Under the pieces are notes generated by a model. The model had not been told where the DNA came from. It saw only the letters and a program-made list of their open reading frames with translations, and searched no databases. A DNA stretch of 64,000 bases from Microbacterium sp. Leaf288 (GTDB lineage Bacteria > Actinomycetota > Actinomycetes > Actinomycetales > Microbacteriaceae). The position numbers were made by a program, and so were the translations under genes. The first letter of the stretch is position 1. Each line of letters starts with the position of its first letter. The stretch is taken from positions 304,087 to 368,086 of the forward strand of contig NZ_LMNI01000001.1 of assembly GCF_001422925.1 (NCBI RefSeq), given 5' to 3'. Of the stretch, positions 51,990 to 60,127 are shown one piece after another.

Positions 51990-52631
51990 ATGACCTCCCC
52001 GATCGATGCTGCGCGCCGTCCGCGGCGCGATGCCCTCGAGAACCGCGCGGGCATCCTCGCCGCGGCTCATGTGGCCCTGGCGCACGACCCTCGCGCTTCC
52101 GTCGACGCCATCGCCCGCCAGGCGGGCCTCTCGCGCCGGGCGCTGTACGGCCACTTCGACGACCGCGACGCCCTGGTGCGCGAGCTCGTCGCGCAGGGCG
52201 CGGCACGCTTCAACGCCGTCGCCGCCTCGATCGACGACGCCGACGCGCGGGTCGCACTCGCCCGTCTCGCCGCCGCCCTGTGGAACGAAGCCGCGCACGT
52301 GCAGGTGCTCGCGGCGATCGCCCTCGACGAAGCCCACCTCGACGAGACGGCGACGGCCCTCGCACCGCTGCGCCGCACCGTCGTGCGCATCGTGCGCGAT
52401 GGGCAGGACGCCGAGGTGCTGCGCACCGACGTCGCCGCCCCGACGCTCGCGCGCCTCGTCGAAGAGACTGCGCGCACCGTCATCACCCGCATCGACGCCT
52501 CGTCGCCCGCCGCCCGCGACCTCGCGGTGCGCGCCGTGCTGAGCATCGCCGGGCTGTCGTGGCGCCAGGCAGACGCCCTGCTCGACGAGCACCCAGAGAT
52601 CGTCGCCACCCCCGAGGCGGCGAGCGCGTGA
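51990..52631 (+). CDS. TetR family transcriptional regulator
   Basis: This 213-residue regulator has the TetR helix-turn-helix near residues 30-62 (ASVDAIARQAGLSRRALYGHFDDRDALVRELV) and a helical ligand-binding domain of low similarity. It is the first gene of an operon with an ABC-like protein and a YhgE/Pip membrane protein, and the perfect palindrome just upstream is its most likely operator, giving negative autoregulation that also governs the two membrane-linked genes. The inducer is unknown. The stop overlaps the next GTG. Confidence 0.93.
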   Translation: MTSPIDAARRPRRDALENRAGILAAAHVALAHDPRASVDAIARQAGLSRRALYGHFDDRDALVRELVAQGAARFNAVAASIDDADARVALARLAAALWNEAAHVQVLAAIALDEAHLDETATALAPLRRTVVRIVRDGQDAEVLRTDVAAPTLARLVEETARTVITRIDASSPAARDLAVRAVLSIAGLSWRQADALLDEHPEIVATPEAASA

Positions 52632-53392
52632 GGGTCGCGCTCGATGCGGTCGGCAAGGGCCGCCGCGAGCACGCGCTGCCCGCGACCTCGGCCGCCTTCG
52701 AGACCGGCGTCGCGACGCTGGTCGCCGCCGAGACTGCGCAGCGGCCGACCGTGCTCGGACTCATCGCGTCGGGCCGCATGCGCCCCGACACCGGCCGAGT
52801 GACGCTGGACGGCAGGACGGATGCCTCGGCACTTCGCCGCCGGGTCGCCCTGGTGGATGCTCCCGAGGTGTCGGAGCCCGAGCCCAACGTCACGCTCGCC
52901 GGCGTCGCCGCCGAGGAGCTCATGTTCGCCGGACGCCGGTCCGACCCCGTCGCGGTGCGGCGCTGGCTGGATGAGCACGGCCTCGGGGACGAGGCATCCG
53001 TTCCCGTCTCGAACGTCGACCCCGCCGCCCGCGTGCGCGCGCTGTGCGAGCTGGCGGCGCTGCGAAAGGGCGTCGAGGCGATCGTGCTGGTCTCCCCCGA
53101 CCGCCATGGCGGCGAGCCTGCCGTGTGGTGGGCCGTGGCGGAGGACTTCGCCGCGCGTGGCTACGCGGTGCTCGTGATCGCCGGCCAGGCGTCGGAGCCG
53201 GTCGCGGGGCGGACCCCCCTCCCGGTCGCCGGACGGACCTCCCTCCCGGTCGCCGCGCGGACCTCCCTCTCGGTCGCCGGGCGGACCCCCCTTCCGGTCG
53301 TTGAGCGAGCGAAGCGAGCCGAAACGCCCCGGACCATCGGACGACCTCGTGTCCGCAGGATCACCGCACCCACGAAGGGGGGCCGGGCATGA
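52628..53392 (+). CDS. ABC-ATPase-like protein without Walker A (pseudoenzyme)
   Basis: This 254-residue protein has an ABC ATPase layout, with APELLEVSEPEPNVTLAGVAAEEL-type Q-loop region and a block where signature and Walker B would be (VRALCELAALRKGVEAIVLVSPDRHGGEPAVWWAVAEDFAARG). The Walker A position reads AAETAQRPTVLGLIASGRMRPDTG and lacks GxxGxGKST, so ATP binding should fail. It overlaps both the TetR gene (GTGA) and the YhgE/Pip gene (ATGA). The C-terminus is extended by four 8-residue units (PVAGRTPL type) encoded by a 24-bp tandem array, then the 38-bp dispersed repeat read in frame (PVVERAKRAE). I infer a non-catalytic partner of the membrane protein. Confidence 0.7.
   Translation: MRVALDAVGKGRREHALPATSAAFETGVATLVAAETAQRPTVLGLIASGRMRPDTGRVTLDGRTDASALRRRVALVDAPEVSEPEPNVTLAGVAAEELMFAGRRSDPVAVRRWLDEHGLGDEASVPVSNVDPAARVRALCELAALRKGVEAIVLVSPDRHGGEPAVWWAVAEDFAARGYAVLVIAGQASEPVAGRTPLPVAGRTSLPVAARTSLSVAGRTPLPVVERAKRAETPRTIGRPRVRRITAPTKGGRA
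53198..53293 (+). repeat. 24-bp tandem repeat, four units, in frame
   Basis: Four 24-bp units start CCGGTCGC at 53198, 53222, 53246 and 53270 (the last starts TCGG). They differ by a few bases and encode PVAGRTPL, PVAGRTSL, PVAARTSL and SVAGRTPL. The next base begins the 38-bp dispersed repeat, whose first seven bases CCGGTCG are the same as the unit start, so the array may have grown from that element. Confidence 0.85.
53294..53331 (+). repeat. 38-bp dispersed REP-like element, copy B
   Basis: This matches copy A (4854-4891, opposite strand) at 37 of 38 positions. Here it is inside the coding sequence of the ABC-like protein and is translated in frame without a stop. Confidence 0.85.
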
Positions 53393-55242
53393 AGGTCCCC
53401 CAGATGATCCTCGCCGAGCTCCGGCGGCTCGCGTCGACCCGCATGTCGCTCATCGCGCTGATCGCCCTCATGGTCGTGCCGATCCTCTACGGCGGGCTGT
53501 ACCTGTGGGCGAACCGCGACCCGTACGGCCAACTCGACCAGGTGCCGGTGGCGCTCGTCGTCGCCGACACCGGCGCCGAACTCAACGGCGCCGACCGCAA
53601 TCTCGGCGACGAGGTCGCGCAGGAGCTCATCGAGGACGGCACCTTCGACTGGCACCTCGCCACCGCCGACGAGGCCGACGCCGGACTCGACGAGGGCGAC
53701 TACGACTTCGCGATCGAGCTGCCCGCCGACTTCACGGCGGCCATCGCGTCGATCACCACCGGCGAGCCGCGGACGGCCGACATCGTGCTGCGCACCAGCG
53801 ACGCCAACAACTACCTCGCCTCGACGATCGGCACGCAGGCGGTCGAGCGCATCCAGGCGACGATCACCGAGAAGGTCGTGGCCGAGGCGGGTCTCACGAT
53901 GCTCGACGCCCTCGACACCATCCGCGTGCAGTTGACGGATGCTGCCACCGGCGCCTCGCAGCTGGTCGACGGTCTCGCGCAGGCCGGCGACGGCGCATCG
54001 CAGCTCTCCTCCGGTGCCGGGCAGCTCGCAGACGGCACCGCACAGCTGCGCGACGGTGCCGCTCAGCTCTCTGCCGGCGCGGCACAGGTCGCCGACGGCG
54101 CGTCGCAGGTCGCCGGAGGCACCGCACAGCTCGACGCCATCGCCGATCGGATCGGCGCCGCATCCTCGTCCGCGATCTCGGCGCTGCCGCAGGTTCGCGA
54201 CGACATCGCCGCGAAGCTCGGTGAGGCCTGCCTCGACCAGGCCCGGATCGATGATGTGCTCGCCACGCTCGACCCGGTCGGCGAGCGGCTCGATGCCGTG
54301 GACGACCGCGTGCAGGGAGCCGTCGCGCAGATCGACCGGCTGAACTCCGGCGCGCAGCAGGTCTCGGCGGGAGCAGCATCCGTCGCGGCAGGATCGTCCA
54401 CGCTCGCCTCGGGCACCGCGACGGCCGCCGACGGCGCCGCACAGCTGCGCGATGGCGCGGCTACTCTCGACAGCGGGCTCACTCAGCTCGAAGACGGCGC
54501 GACACAGTTGCGCGACGGGCTCTCCGCGGGCGCCGCCCGACTGCCGTCGTACGACGCCGACACCCGCCACGCGCAGGCCGACACCCTCGCCGCCCCCGTC
54601 GAGGTCGAGCGCTCGTCGCTCACGCAGGCGCAGAACTACGGCGCCGGCCTCGCGCCGTTCTTCGCCGCACTCGCCGGCTGGATCGGCATCTACGCGCTGT
54701 TCCTCATCGTCAAGCCGGTCTCGAAGCGCGCGGTGACCGCGCTGCACTCGCCGATCCGCATCACGCTGGCCGGGTGGGCCACCCCTGCCCTCTTGGGCGG
54801 CGTGCAGATGCTCGGCCTCTTCGGCGTGCTCTCGCTCGCGCTCGGCTTCTCGTTCGCACACCCGCTCGCGACCCTCGGCATCCTGCTGCTCGCCTCGGCG
54901 ACGTACGCCGCGATCGTGCTCGCGCTCAACGTGTGGCTCGGCTCGGTCGGGCAGTTCCTCGGCCTCGTGCTCATGGTGCTGCAGCTCGTGACCGCCGGCG
55001 GAACGTTCCCGTGGCAGACGCTGCCCGCACCGCTGGCGGCGCTGCACCACGTGCTTCCCATGGGCTACGTCGTCGACGCGATGCGCCAGGTCATGTACGG
55101 CGGCAGCGCCGACCGCGTCTGGCTCGACCTCGCCGTGCTGCTCGCCTGGCTCGTCGGCGCGGGCGCGATCGCCGCGATCGGCGTCACCCGAATGACCCAC
55201 TTCCGGACGCTCCGCGACCTGCAGCCGAGCGTCATCGGTTAG
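53389..55242 (+). CDS. YhgE/Pip domain membrane protein
   Basis: This 617-residue protein starts with one helix (about 20-37) and the YhgE/Pip N-terminal region containing VALVVADTGAELNGADRNLGDEVAQELIEDGTFDWHLATADEADAGLDEGDYDFAIELPADFTAAI. A long extracytoplasmic stalk follows with heptad-like repeats such as GASQLSSGAGQLADGTAQLRDGAAQLSAGAAQV, and five or six helices close the C-terminus from about residue 425, of the ABC-2 permease type. Pip of Lactococcus is a phage receptor; other members export proteins or toxins and are tied to type VII secretion accessory functions. Here it is controlled by a TetR repressor and made with an ABC-like pseudoenzyme, suggesting an export or stress role. Confidence 0.88.
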   Translation: MKVPQMILAELRRLASTRMSLIALIALMVVPILYGGLYLWANRDPYGQLDQVPVALVVADTGAELNGADRNLGDEVAQELIEDGTFDWHLATADEADAGLDEGDYDFAIELPADFTAAIASITTGEPRTADIVLRTSDANNYLASTIGTQAVERIQATITEKVVAEAGLTMLDALDTIRVQLTDAATGASQLVDGLAQAGDGASQLSSGAGQLADGTAQLRDGAAQLSAGAAQVADGASQVAGGTAQLDAIADRIGAASSSAISALPQVRDDIAAKLGEACLDQARIDDVLATLDPVGERLDAVDDRVQGAVAQIDRLNSGAQQVSAGAASVAAGSSTLASGTATAADGAAQLRDGAATLDSGLTQLEDGATQLRDGLSAGAARLPSYDADTRHAQADTLAAPVEVERSSLTQAQNYGAGLAPFFAALAGWIGIYALFLIVKPVSKRAVTALHSPIRITLAGWATPALLGGVQMLGLFGVLSLALGFSFAHPLATLGILLLASATYAAIVLALNVWLGSVGQFLGLVLMVLQLVTAGGTFPWQTLPAPLAALHHVLPMGYVVDAMRQVMYGGSADRVWLDLAVLLAWLVGAGAIAAIGVTRMTHFRTLRDLQPSVIG

Positions 55243-55254
55243 CGGGCGCTCCGA

Positions 55255-55289
55255 CGACACGGATGCCGCGGCCCGCGGCATCCGTGTCG
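55255..55289. terminator. Bidirectional terminator hairpin
   Basis: A 16-bp perfect stem (55255-55270 and 55274-55289) with a 3-base loop lies between YhgE/Pip and the convergent small secreted protein gene. The arms contain ACGGATGCC and GGCATCCGT, the word found in other terminators here. Confidence 0.85.
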
Positions 55290-55300
55290 ATCAGTGCCTC

Positions 55301-55648
55301 TCAGCCGACTCCGCCGCCGTCGCAGGTGCCGTCGCCGATCTGCGACGCGTCCCCGTTGCCGGGGAACCACAGCACCTCGCCGTGACGCTCGTACCAGAAG
55401 GCCGGGATGATGTCCTCGTCATCCTGGTGCTTCTCGTGGGCGCGTACGACGGCGAGCTTGTCGGTCTCGATGTAGACGTACGGGTTCTTCGCACTGTGCG
55501 TCGCGTGACAGTACGCGACCTTGTGCGTGCCGTCGGCGGGCTTCGATGCGAATGCGGGTGCGGCGCTCCCGAGCGCGACGACCGCGGTGAGTGAGACGGC
55601 GGCTGCAAGAGCAGTCGCCCTGCGCGAAGCGCGCGTGTGCATGGGCAT
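55301..55648 (-). CDS. Small secreted CHAT-motif protein
   Basis: This 115-residue protein has a signal peptide ending near AFA-SK (about residue 37) and a mature part of about 78 residues. It carries a pattern often seen in uncharacterised actinobacterial secreted proteins: HKVAYCHATHSAKNPYVYIETD, then HEKHQDDEDIIPAFWY, and a C-terminal Cys in DGTCDGG. The many His and Asp residues and two cysteines suggest metal binding or a disulfide, but no function is known. GGGGGAG lies 7 bp before ATG 55648. The gene is alone; 228 bp separate it from the penicillin-acylase gene, with TAGCAT near 55776 as a possible -10 for the latter. Confidence 0.75.
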   Translation of the reverse strand: MPMHTRASRRATALAAAVSLTAVVALGSAAPAFASKPADGTHKVAYCHATHSAKNPYVYIETDKLAVVRAHEKHQDDEDIIPAFWYERHGEVLWFPGNGDASQIGDGTCDGGGVG

Positions 55649-55876
55649 AGTGGATCTCCCCCAGTTGAGATCGGCCAGTGACGGGAAGAGTCTGACAGCA
55701 CGCAGCGCTCCCGACAAGAGCCCGGTCGCGCGGTGAAAACCCCACGCGATTCGGCGCGAGACACGACTCGGGGTTAGCATGCGGGATGGTGCCGGTGCGA
55801 CCCGAACGCGCGTGACACCGAATGTCGCGGTGTCCGGCACCGCGGATCCCCCCACCCCGCCCGGAAAGCCCTTTCA

Positions 55877-58477
55877 ATGTCGAAGCCCCAGCCCTCTCCG
55901 TACGCCGTCGACGACACCGTGCATCGCCGGTCCGCGGGGAGGACGATCGGCATCATCCTGTTCAGCATCCTCGCGGCCGTCGTGGTGCTCGCCCTCATCG
56001 CGGTGGGTGCTGTCACGTACACGGCGCAGCGCTCGTTCCCACAGCTGAGCGGCGAGGTGAAGGCGCCCGGCCTCGAGGCCGAGGTGACGGTGCAGCGCGA
56101 CGTGCTCGGCATCCCGACGATCACCGCGGACTCGTCGCACGACCTGTTCTTCGCGCAGGGCTACGTGCACGCGCAGGACCGCTTCTGGGAGATGGACTTC
56201 CGCCGGCACGTCACGAGCGGACGCCTCTCGGAGATGTTCGGCGCGTCGCAGCTCGGCACCGACAAGTTCCTGCGCACCCTCGGCTGGCACGACATCGCAG
56301 AGCAGGAGGTCGACGCCCTCGACGCCACCGAGCGCGCGTACTACGACGCCTACGCCGACGGCGTGAATGCGTACCTCGCCGATCACCAGGGCGCCGACGC
56401 GTCGTTCGAGTACGCCGTGCTGGGTCTGCAGAACTCCGACTACGAGATCGAACCGTGGACGCCCGCCGACTCGGTCGCGTGGCTCAAGGCGATGGCCTGG
56501 GACCTCCGCAGCAACATCGAGAGCGAGACCGAGCGCGCGGTGATGGCGCCGGACTTCACCCAGGCCGAGATCGACCAGCTCTACCCGGCGTACCCGTTCG
56601 ATCGGAACCCGGTGATCGTGCCGAAGATCTCCACAGTGCCGGCGGTCGGCACGGCTCCCGACCTCCCCGAGACGGACGCGTCCACCTCGTCGATCGAATG
56701 GACCGAGGTCGGCAGCGTGATCGAAGCCGTCGGCGAGCTCGTCGGCGACGCCGGCGAGGGCATCGGCTCGAACTCGTGGGTCGTGTCGGGCAGCGTCACC
56801 GACACCGGCATGCCGCTGCTCGCCAACGACCCGCACCTCGGCGCGTCGCTGCCGAGCGTGTGGCACCAGATCCAGCTCAAGTGCTCCACCGTGACCGAGG
56901 AGTGCCCGTTCGACGTCGCCGGCTTCGGCTTCTCGGGGCTTCCCGGCGTGGTGATCGGCCACAACGAGCGCGTCGCGTGGGGTTTCACGAACCTCACCAC
57001 CGACGTCACCGACCTCTACCTCGAGAAGGTCGAGGGCGACTCGTACTGGTACGACGGCGCCCTCGTGCCCCTCGAGACGCACACCGAGACGTTCAAGGTC
57101 GCGGGTTCCGAAGACGTCGAGCTCGACGTGCGTGCCACGGCGAACGGACCGATCATCTCGGGCCTCACCGACGACTTCACCGCGATCGCCGAGGCCCCGT
57201 ACATCGGCACCGGAGGCACCGTGACGGAGGCGCCCGCCGACGCACCCGAGGGCGACTATGCGGTGAGCCTGCGCTGGACCGCACTGCAGCCCGGGACCAC
57301 GGCATCCGCCATCTTCGCCCTCAACACCGCGAAGGACTTCGACGACTTCCGGGGAGCCGCGGCCCTGTTCGACGTGCCGGCGCAGAACCTCATCTACGCC
57401 GACGTCGACGGCAACATCGGCTACCAGACGCCCGGCAAGCTCCCCATCCGCGGCGCGGGCGACGGCTCGATGCCGCAGCCCGGGTGGGACTCGGCGTACG
57501 CGTGGCAGGGATATATTCCGTTCGAGGAACTTCCGGTCTCGTACAACCCGACCGAGGGCTACATCGTCACCGCGAACAACGCGATCATCACGCAGGACTA
57601 CGCCTACCCGCTCACGCGGGACTGGGACTACGGCTGGCGTGCGGCCCGCATCACGGAGCTGATCGACCGCGCGATCGCCCAGGGCCCGGTGACGGCGGAC
57701 GACCTCAACGCGATCCAGGCCGACAACTATTCCTTCATCGGCATGCGCCTCACCGCCGCCTACGCCGGCATCACCACGGGCGATGACGAGACGGATGCGG
57801 CGCTCGACCTGCTGCAGGAGTGGGACGCGCAGAGCAGCGCCGACTCGGCGGCCGCCGCGTACGCGAACGTGCTGTGGGACACCCTCGCCGGCAACGTGTT
57901 CGTCGACGGTCGCGCGAACGCGGCGCCGATGACCGGGCAGGGCCGTCAGTTCCTCGTGATGGACGCCCTGCTCGACGACGAGACGTCGCCCTGGTGGGTC
58001 AATGACGAGCTCGGCGTGGACGGCATGACCGACATGCTGAAGCGCTCGGCGATCGACGCGTACGAGCGACTCGTCGACGCCCAGGGCGACAACCCCTCTC
58101 GGTGGAACTGGGGCGCCCTGCACGCCCTTCCGCTCGAGAACGGCAGCTTCGGCAAGTCGGGCATCGCCGCGATCGAGTGGCTCTTCAACCGCGGGCCGTT
58201 CCCGGTCGGCGGCGGCTCGTCGGTCGTGAATGCGACCGGCTGGGATCTGACCCAGAGCTTCTCGACCGTCACCGTGCCGTCGATGCGGATGATCGTCGAC
58301 CTGTCGGACTTCGACGCGTCACGCTGGAACCAGCTCACCGGCGAGAGCGGCCACGCCTTCCACACGAACTACATCGACCAGGTGGAGTCGTGGCAGAAGG
58401 CGGAGCTCACGCCCTGGGCGTTCACACCCGAGGCCGTCGAGGCGGCCACGACCGACACCCTCGTGCTGAAGCCCTGA
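55877..58477 (+). CDS. Penicillin acylase family Ntn hydrolase
   Basis: This 866-residue protein is an autoprocessing amidase. A membrane helix lies at about 24-48, followed by the alpha-chain region (VQRDVLGIPTITADSSHDLFFAQGYVHAQDRFWEMDFRRH), a spacer, and the processing site EGIG-SNSW: Gly297-Ser298, where cleavage would free Ser298 as the catalytic N-terminal nucleophile. The beta-chain continues with LANDPHLG, ATGWDL and a C-terminal HALPLENG-type block. Family members remove acyl groups from penicillins, N-acyl homoserine lactones or lipids. Here the helix suggests that it works on the cell surface. It is monocistronic. Substrate unknown; quorum quenching is one possibility only. Confidence 0.93.
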   Translation: MSKPQPSPYAVDDTVHRRSAGRTIGIILFSILAAVVVLALIAVGAVTYTAQRSFPQLSGEVKAPGLEAEVTVQRDVLGIPTITADSSHDLFFAQGYVHAQDRFWEMDFRRHVTSGRLSEMFGASQLGTDKFLRTLGWHDIAEQEVDALDATERAYYDAYADGVNAYLADHQGADASFEYAVLGLQNSDYEIEPWTPADSVAWLKAMAWDLRSNIESETERAVMAPDFTQAEIDQLYPAYPFDRNPVIVPKISTVPAVGTAPDLPETDASTSSIEWTEVGSVIEAVGELVGDAGEGIGSNSWVVSGSVTDTGMPLLANDPHLGASLPSVWHQIQLKCSTVTEECPFDVAGFGFSGLPGVVIGHNERVAWGFTNLTTDVTDLYLEKVEGDSYWYDGALVPLETHTETFKVAGSEDVELDVRATANGPIISGLTDDFTAIAEAPYIGTGGTVTEAPADAPEGDYAVSLRWTALQPGTTASAIFALNTAKDFDDFRGAAALFDVPAQNLIYADVDGNIGYQTPGKLPIRGAGDGSMPQPGWDSAYAWQGYIPFEELPVSYNPTEGYIVTANNAIITQDYAYPLTRDWDYGWRAARITELIDRAIAQGPVTADDLNAIQADNYSFIGMRLTAAYAGITTGDDETDAALDLLQEWDAQSSADSAAAAYANVLWDTLAGNVFVDGRANAAPMTGQGRQFLVMDALLDDETSPWWVNDELGVDGMTDMLKRSAIDAYERLVDAQGDNPSRWNWGALHALPLENGSFGKSGIAAIEWLFNRGPFPVGGGSSVVNATGWDLTQSFSTVTVPSMRMIVDLSDFDASRWNQLTGESGHAFHTNYIDQVESWQKAELTPWAFTPEAVEAATTDTLVLKP

Positions 58478-58480
58478 GGG

Positions 58481-58672
58481 TCAGGCCGCCCGCTCGATCA
58501 CGTACCCGTCGGCGGCGAGCTCCCGCGCCATGAAGGCGGCGTACCACCGGGGCCACGCCTCGTCGTAGACCCCGCCGAGCTCCTCGCTCTCGAAACGGCC
58601 GTGTGCCTCCGCGGTGCGGGTGAGGAGGTCCCTGAGCAGTGCTTCGGCGTCGGGGAGCGGCATCCGTGTCAT
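58481..58672 (-). CDS. Small conserved hypothetical protein linked to VOC gene
   Basis: This 63-residue protein (ALLRDLLTRTAEAHGRFESEELGGVYDEAWPRWYAAFMAREL) is predicted to be helical. I recall similar short proteins, sometimes fused to or beside VOC/glyoxalase genes, but no function. It starts 18 bp after the VOC stop, with GGAAGGA upstream, so the two are co-transcribed. It ends 4 bp beyond the convergent penicillin-acylase gene. Confidence 0.7.
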   Translation of the reverse strand: MTRMPLPDAEALLRDLLTRTAEAHGRFESEELGGVYDEAWPRWYAAFMARELAADGYVIERAA

Positions 58673-58690
58673 CGTCGGTGTCCTTCCCGC

Positions 58691-59134
58691 TCAGCGCCCG
58701 GGTGCGCGCGTGACGATCTGCTGGATCACCCAGCCGTTGCCGTCGGGGTCCGCGAACGAGGCGAATGTGCCGTAGCTGTCGACGGACGGGTGCGGCCCGG
58801 CGACGCGGTTGTCGGTGCCGGCCCAGTGGAAGACGCCGTCGGCGTCGTGCCACAGCTCGCTGACCTCGGCGCCACCCTGGACGAGGTCGGCGCGGGCGGC
58901 GGCGATGTCGGCCGTGACGAGATGCAGCCCCTGCGTCGAGCCCGGCTCTGCCGTGGTGAGCTTGTCGCCGAAGATGATGGACGCCGCCGACCCCGGAGGG
59001 GTCACCTGCACCACGCGGAGCCCGCGCTCGGTGCGGAAGTCGGCGTCCAGGCGGAAGCCGAGGCTCTCGTAGAAGGCCTTCGAACGGTCGACGTCCGCGA
59101 CGGGGATGACGACGACTTCGAGCTTCAGGTCCAT
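58691..59134 (-). CDS. VOC / glyoxalase superfamily protein
   Basis: This 147-residue protein has the paired beta-alpha-beta-beta-beta modules of the VOC superfamily: LKLEVVVIPVADVDRSKAFYESLGFRLDADF, then GLHLVTADIAAARADLVQGGAEVSELWHD and a C-terminal GTFASFADPDGNGWVIQQI. Members are metal enzymes such as dioxygenases, fosfomycin-resistance proteins and glyoxalases, or non-enzymatic binders. It is preceded by AAGGAGA and diverges from the CGNR regulator, which is a likely controller. Its target cannot be told. Confidence 0.88.
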   Translation of the reverse strand: MDLKLEVVVIPVADVDRSKAFYESLGFRLDADFRTERGLRVVQVTPPGSAASIIFGDKLTTAEPGSTQGLHLVTADIAAARADLVQGGAEVSELWHDADGVFHWAGTDNRVAGPHPSVDSYGTFASFADPDGNGWVIQQIVTRAPGR

Positions 59135-59217
59135 GGGATTCTCCTTCGATCGGTGCGTTACCGGTTAGAACGGTGACTACCGTGCCATGCATTCCCGTTA
59201 CCTGTCAAAATGGTTAT
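59135..59217. promoter_or_regulatory. Divergent promoter region of VOC and CGNR genes
   Basis: On the minus strand TTGACA (59208-59203) could be the -35 for the VOC gene, with CACGGT at 18 bp as a weak -10. On the plus strand CAAAAT (59206-59211) lies 6 bp before GTG 59218. ACGGT and ACCGT form a short inverted repeat around GACT near 59171-59184, and GGTTA/GTTACC words recur. These would suit autoregulation by the CGNR protein. Confidence 0.4.
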
Positions 59218-59766
59218 GTGATCCACGCCTTCCCCTGCGGCACGCTCAGCCTCGACTTCGTCGGCACGCTGCGCGCACGCCGCAACGACGAACCCACCGA
59301 GAAGCTCGCTGCCCCCTCAGACCTCGATGCATGGTTCGTCGAGTCCGGCCTGGTTCCCCGGGCCGAGGCATCCGTCGCCGAAGACCTCCGTGCTGCGATC
59401 GAAGTTCGCGAGACGATCTACGCGCTGGTGTGGTCGCGCCTCCACGACCAGCCGCTCCCGGCCGAGGCCGTCGACAGGCTGAACGCCGCCGCGGCGACGC
59501 CTCCGCTCACCGCCGCGCTCACGCCCGACGGCTGGGCGCGGTCCGGCACACCGCGGCAGGCGCTCTCGCACATCGCGCGCGAGGCCGTCGAGATCATCGG
59601 CGGCGAGCAGACGGCGCTGCTGCGCGAGTGCGCGCGACCCGAGTGCACGCAGGTGTACCTCGACCACTCGCGCGGCCATCGCCGCGAGTGGTGCTCGATG
59701 GCGACGTGCGGCAGCCGCATGAAGGCCAAGGCCTATCGTGAGCGGCAGAAGAGCGGCTCGACCTGA
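59218..59766 (+). CDS. CGNR zinc-finger / ABATE domain regulator
   Basis: This 182-residue protein has the stress-response ABATE domain (about 1-125: FPCGTLSLDFVGTLRARRNDEPTEKLAAPSDLDAW) and a C-terminal CGNR zinc finger, CARPECTQVYLDHSRGHRREWCSMATCGSRMKAKAYRERQK, whose cysteine pairs are C-P-E-C and C-x4-C, with CGSR replacing CGNR. Such proteins are putative transcription regulators with poorly known ligands. The GTG start at 59218 is chosen by position of the domain; the frame is open upstream to 59173. It diverges from the VOC operon and converges with the mrp operon with a 4-bp gap. Confidence 0.85.
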   Translation: MIHAFPCGTLSLDFVGTLRARRNDEPTEKLAAPSDLDAWFVESGLVPRAEASVAEDLRAAIEVRETIYALVWSRLHDQPLPAEAVDRLNAAAATPPLTAALTPDGWARSGTPRQALSHIAREAVEIIGGEQTALLRECARPECTQVYLDHSRGHRREWCSMATCGSRMKAKAYRERQKSGST

Positions 59767-59770
59767 CGCG

Positions 59771-60127
59771 TCAGCCGCCCGAGGCGGGCGGGGTGCGCTT
59801 GGATTCGGCGAGCTCGTCGACGTACAGGCCGGTCTCGTCGATGGTGCCGTTGCGGTAGGCCTGGCGTCCCACCATGTGCGCCGAGAGCGGGGCGGTGGCC
59901 AGCTGGATGAGCACGACCGGCACCAGGAAGGCGACGACCGGCCACGACCGCAGCGACAGTGCGATCGCGAGGCAGATCAGGATGAGCCCGAGCACCTGCG
60001 GCTTGGTCGCGGCGTGCAGGCGGGTCGGCACATCCCGGAACCGCAGCACGCCGATCGCGGCGGTCAGGCACAGCAGCGCGCCGATGAGGATCAGGATCAC
60101 GGCGGCGAAATCGAGCATGGCGTCCAT
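59771..60127 (-). CDS. mrpG: Mrp Na+(K+)/H+ antiporter subunit G
   Basis: This 118-residue membrane subunit has three helices: AVILILIGALLCLTAAIGVLRF, KPQVLGLILICLAIALSL and VVAFLVPVVLIQLATAPLSAHMVGR. The block RFRDVPTRLHAATKPQVLGL is the MrpG/MnhG hallmark. It is the last gene of the operon; its ATG overlaps the mrpF stop by one base. Mrp complexes exchange cytoplasmic Na+ or K+ for H+ and need all subunits. Confidence 0.93.
   Translation of the reverse strand: MDAMLDFAAVILILIGALLCLTAAIGVLRFRDVPTRLHAATKPQVLGLILICLAIALSLRSWPVVAFLVPVVLIQLATAPLSAHMVGRQAYRNGTIDETGLYVDELAESKRTPPASGG

Noticed and set aside
53198..53293. CRISPR-like array
   Set aside because: The 24-bp units are directly adjacent with no spacers and are in frame inside a gene; no cas genes are present.
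55874..58123. 749-residue open frame on the minus strand
   Set aside because: Antisense shadow of the penicillin-acylase gene; composition is typical of reverse-complement reading in high-GC DNA.
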